Origin: Myxococcus sp. CA023
Lineage (GTDB): Bacteria; Myxococcota; Myxococcia; Myxococcales; Myxococcaceae
NCBI RefSeq assembly: GCF_010998615.1
Contig: NZ_JAAEAH010000069.1
Location: forward strand, 1 to 52,872
Length of the DNA stretch: 52,872 nucleotides
Direction: 5' to 3'
The notes under the pieces were generated by a model. The model was not told the origin of the DNA. It searched no databases and saw nothing but the letters and a program-made list of their open reading frames with translations. The position numbers and the translations under genes are program-made. Of this stretch, positions 50,598 to 52,872 are shown in pieces. Within the stretch, counting starts at the first letter, position 1. The number at the start of each line of letters is the position of its first letter.

Positions 50598-51815
50598 AAC
50601 CACCGCTCGTGATTCTCGATCGCGGTTGGTGAGCGGGCGGGCGCGCTGGGCGACAGGAAGAGGCAGGGGCACATCCCGTTCGGCTCTGTGTGCGCAGAAG
50701 ACCAGGAATCAGAAAGGCCCCGCCCAGGGACAAAGGTAGGCCCCGTCTTTCGCGGCTGCAGCGCCGCTCCCTCATCCGTTGGGGTGAAAGGAGCGGCTGC
50801 CCGCTCACCCTGCGGCGGTGCATGGCGGTGGTGGGAGTGTCGCGCGGCGAATCGTGCAGGCAGGTAGCGCGTGCTCTGGGGTGCGCCACCTCCACAGTCG
50901 TCTCTGCGGTCAATCGCTACCGGACGGGACGGCGTAAAGCCCTGGTGGACTGCAGGGCGGCCAATGGCGAGGCGAAGGTGGATGAGCGCTTCCTCGCCAT
51001 TCTCTCGCGCGTGCTGGCGGGTACTCCCGAAGAGGTGGGCTGGTGCCGCCCGACGTGGACACGGGAGTTGCTCGCGTTGGAGATGGAGCGCCAGGGCCTG
51101 GCGCGGGTGTCGGTTGCCACCATGGGCCGTGCGCTTGCCACCCTCGGTGCGAGCCTGAAGGCGGCCAAACCCGTGGTGGGCTGCCCTTGGCCGGGCTGGA
51201 AGCGGCGCCGGCGTCTCTTCGAGTTGCGGTGCCTGGAAGCAAGTGCCCGGTCCGACGAGCCGGTCCTCTATGTGGACGAGGTGGACATCCATCTCAATCC
51301 GAAGGTGGGACGCGACTGGTGCCTGCCCGGCCAGCGTCGGGTAGTGCTCACTCCAGGCAACAACAAGAAGCGATACCTGGCCGGCGCCCTGGACTCGAAG
51401 ACGGGCCGCCTCACCTGGGTGGACGGCAAGTCGAAGGCCAGCTCACTCTTCATCCAACTGCTTTGGCGCATCGCCGGTGAGTACCGTGGCGCCCCACGAA
51501 TCCACCTCATCCTGGACAACGCCTCCATCCACAGCAGCCAGAAGACGAGAAAGGCGCTCGAGCAACTCGGTGGCCGGATTGTCCTCCACTTCCTGCCGCC
51601 TTACTGCCCGGACGCCAATCGCATTGAGCGCGTCTGGCTGGACCTCCACGCCAACGTCACTCGCAACCATCGCTGCCGCACCCTCCAGAAGCTCATGCGG
51701 CGCGTCCATGCCTACCTACACGCTCGCAACGCCCAGCGCCGTGCCAGTCCTATCCTCCGCAAGGTCCATCTGCGGCGCGCCGCCTGAGCGCGTGCGAGAT
51801 TCATGATCGGGCGTT
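50598..51815 (+). mobile_element. Intact IS630-family insertion sequence
   Basis: The 1218-bp element is bounded by a duplicated TA target (50596-50597 and 51816-51817). The terminal inverted repeats, about 28 bp imperfect (AACCACCGCTCGTGATTCTC against AACGCCCGATCATGAATCTC), are clearly visible. It contains one intact transposase gene and no passenger. Confidence 0.88.
50690..51787 (+). CDS. IS630-family transposase
   Basis: The 365-residue product has an N-terminal helix-turn-helix region (about 20-95; VGVSRGESCRQVARALGCAT) and a DDE catalytic domain. The aspartates are in YVDEVDIHLNP (about 195) and LILDNASIHSS (about 275), and the acidic third residue is in LPPYCPDANRIERVW (about 313). 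The full-length frame starts at GTG 50690. It should catalyse cut-and-paste transposition into TA dinucleotides. Confidence 0.92.
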   Translation: MRRRPGIRKAPPRDKGRPRLSRLQRRSLIRWGERSGCPLTLRRCMAVVGVSRGESCRQVARALGCATSTVVSAVNRYRTGRRKALVDCRAANGEAKVDERFLAILSRVLAGTPEEVGWCRPTWTRELLALEMERQGLARVSVATMGRALATLGASLKAAKPVVGCPWPGWKRRRRLFELRCLEASARSDEPVLYVDEVDIHLNPKVGRDWCLPGQRRVVLTPGNNKKRYLAGALDSKTGRLTWVDGKSKASSLFIQLLWRIAGEYRGAPRIHLILDNASIHSSQKTRKALEQLGGRIVLHFLPPYCPDANRIERVWLDLHANVTRNHRCRTLQKLMRRVHAYLHARNAQRRASPILRKVHLRRAA

Positions 51816-52653
51816 TAGCCTACAACGCGGCCTGCGCGGCGTCCTTGCTGACGGAGCGCGAGGAGGCGCTGGTCTGGCTGGAGCGCGCCGTGGAGGAAGG
51901 CTTCGATGACGCGAAGCACCTCCAGAAGGACCCTGACCTGAGCAACGTCCGGAGCCTGCCCGGCTACGCGGCGCTGGAGCAGCGAGTCATCGCCGCCGAG
52001 GCGAAGCAGTACGAGGCCGCGGACCCTGTGCTGCGGGACGAGTTGCTCAAGCGCATGGAAGAGGACCAGGCGGCGCGCAGTGCCCTCGTCGCCTCGAACT
52101 TCCAGGATGAGGCCGCCAAGGCGAAGATGATGGATGTCGATGCGCGCAACACCACCTGGCTCAAGGGCGTCATCGCGAAGCATGGCTGGCCGGGAAGCGC
52201 CCTGGTGGGCCGGCGCGGTACCTTCGCCGCGTGGTTGCTGGTGCAGCACGCGGACCAGGATGTGGCCTTCCAGAGCGAGGTCCTTCCGATGCTGGAGAAG
52301 GCCGTGGCGCAAGGGGAGGGCTCCGCGAAGGACCTCGCGTACCTCACGGACCGGGTGCTGGTGAATACCGGCAAGCCGCAGCGCTACGCCACCCAGTTGG
52401 AGGAGGTGGATGGAAAGATGGTGCCCAAGGCGCTGGAGGCCCCCGAGAAGGTGAACGAGCGGCGCGCCGCCGTGGGGCTCGATACGTTGGAGGAGTACAT
52501 CGCGGCCTTCGAGCGGATGAAGGCCGCGGCCACCCAGCAGAAGCCCTGAGCCGCGGGGGGCTGATGGCGGCCGCGCCGAGTGGTGCGGCCGCCAGGCGCT
52601 GCGCCATTCATCTGCTGCCCTGCAATGCTTCGCGGGCACGAGACGCTTGCGCG

Positions 52654-52688
52654 CCAGCCCGGCACGAGGGCCGCCCAGGCCGCGTGGT
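52654..52688 (+). mobile_element. IS91 right-end remnant (copy 5)
   Basis: The cggcacgagggcc and caggccgcg blocks match 45225-45250. It joins directly to repeat R, so R and the IS91 end may have been mobilised together. Confidence 0.45.
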
Positions 52689-52872
52689 GTTGAGGCTCAA
52701 GAGGCGCCAAGAGGTCCAGGCCCCTGCTACGCACCTGAAGGGAGCGCGGTCTGGGCAGGCGTGTACCCCAAGGGGGCTCAAGCGGCCTGTCCACCGGACG
52801 GGAGCATCACTCGGGCGGCCCCGCCAGCGGCCCTCCTCGGCCCCTCTGCACCCTCCCTCCCCCTCAACAGGG
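52689..52872 (+). repeat. Dispersed repeat R, terminal copy (cut by window edge)
   Basis: From GTTGAGGCTCAAGAGGCGCC onward it is nearly identical to 9477-9660 apart from a few substitutions and a small indel near 52775. The last 20 bases equal the first 20 of the window. The orientation is the same in all copies. Confidence 0.8.

Larger units (their letters stand above)
50361..52549 (+). pseudogene. TPR-like lipoprotein gene split by an IS630 element
   Basis: The gene starts with MRRIIALLAALNLVACAHGG (lipobox LVAC, Cys16; CTGGAG upstream). After 79 residues it is interrupted at the TA at 50596-50597 and resumes after 51817. Removing the element and one TA copy joins VRSRNL to AYNAACAASLL in frame and gives a protein of about 320 residues. 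The second half has TPR-like helices (EEALVWLERAVEEGFDDAKH) and a helical C-terminus. The reconnected reading frame is intact, so the insertion is recent. The downstream part has an in-frame ATG (51803) inside the element end, so a truncated cytoplasmic form might still be made. Confidence 0.85.

Noticed and set aside
1..52872. tRNA or rRNA genes, prophage or CRISPR-Cas
   Set aside because: I looked for tRNA cloverleaf landmarks, rRNA-like conserved blocks, phage structural or integrase genes and cas genes, and found none.

Overview
The window looks like chromosomal DNA from a Myxococcus-type myxobacterium. GC content is high, codon third positions are almost always G or C, and there are many lipoproteins and secreted proteases. 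The clearest marker is an intact gene for the spore-coat beta/gamma-crystallin Protein S (tps, 18597-19118). The first 20 and last 20 bases are identical and belong to a repeat (called R here) that also sits near 9.5 kb. The window is therefore probably a contig cut at copies of one dispersed repeat.

Layout. 0-8.1 kb: the tail of an acyl-CoA dehydrogenase, a small lipoprotein, and a secreted-protease block on the minus strand (M4 metalloprotease, M1-like metalloprotease). Three paralogous secreted proteins are interleaved with the proteases. Two carry a self-cleaving Hint domain; the third has the junction cysteine changed to alanine and the Hint domain replaced by Cys-rich repeats. 8.3-9.7 kb: nested mobile-element debris (IS91-type, an IS21 left end, repeat R). 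9.7-17.9 kb: two lipoproteins (one a frameshifted JAMM-domain protein), a divergent aldo/keto reductase/LysR pair, a BNR-repeat secreted protein, an SRPBCC gene cut by IS91 debris, and a two-domain DUF4261/SUFU-like protein. 18.0-19.5 kb: IS66 remnant, tps and a gene remnant. 19.6-25.5 kb: a persulfide-dioxygenase-like/rhodanese protein followed by archease and RtcB, then a CapA-like protein, an FmdB zinc ribbon and a phosphoribosyltransferase on the opposite strand. 25.9-35.8 kb: S8 protease, a very large Cys-repeat lipoprotein, a secreted metalloprotease and an M48 membrane protease. 36.1-37.8 kb: a DGPF-domain/ECF sigma pair. 38.3-46.4 kb: a giant Ig-like lipoprotein, an Ntn-hydrolase acylase, a membrane protein and a trypsin-like lipoprotein. 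46.5-52.9 kb: gene remnants, two membrane proteins, and a lipoprotein gene split by an intact IS630-type element.

The most interesting signal is regulatory. Three intergenic regions (near 28.75, 42.28 and 45.34 kb) each hold two TGAC-N2-GTCA palindromes, 21-22 or 32 bp apart, which is two or three helical turns. Each pair is followed 48-72 bp later by a close match to a sigma-54 -24/-12 promoter, which in turn lies just upstream of a gene: a Cys-repeat lipoprotein, an Ntn acylase and a trypsin-like lipoprotein. This looks like a small sigma-54/enhancer-binding-protein regulon controlling mainly exported hydrolytic functions. It also moves the start of the trypsin-like gene to a TTG codon. I do not recognise the activator.

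Many stretches are gene graveyards: remnants of IS91, IS21, IS3 and IS66 elements, plus truncated host genes. I see no tRNA, rRNA, CRISPR array or prophage.
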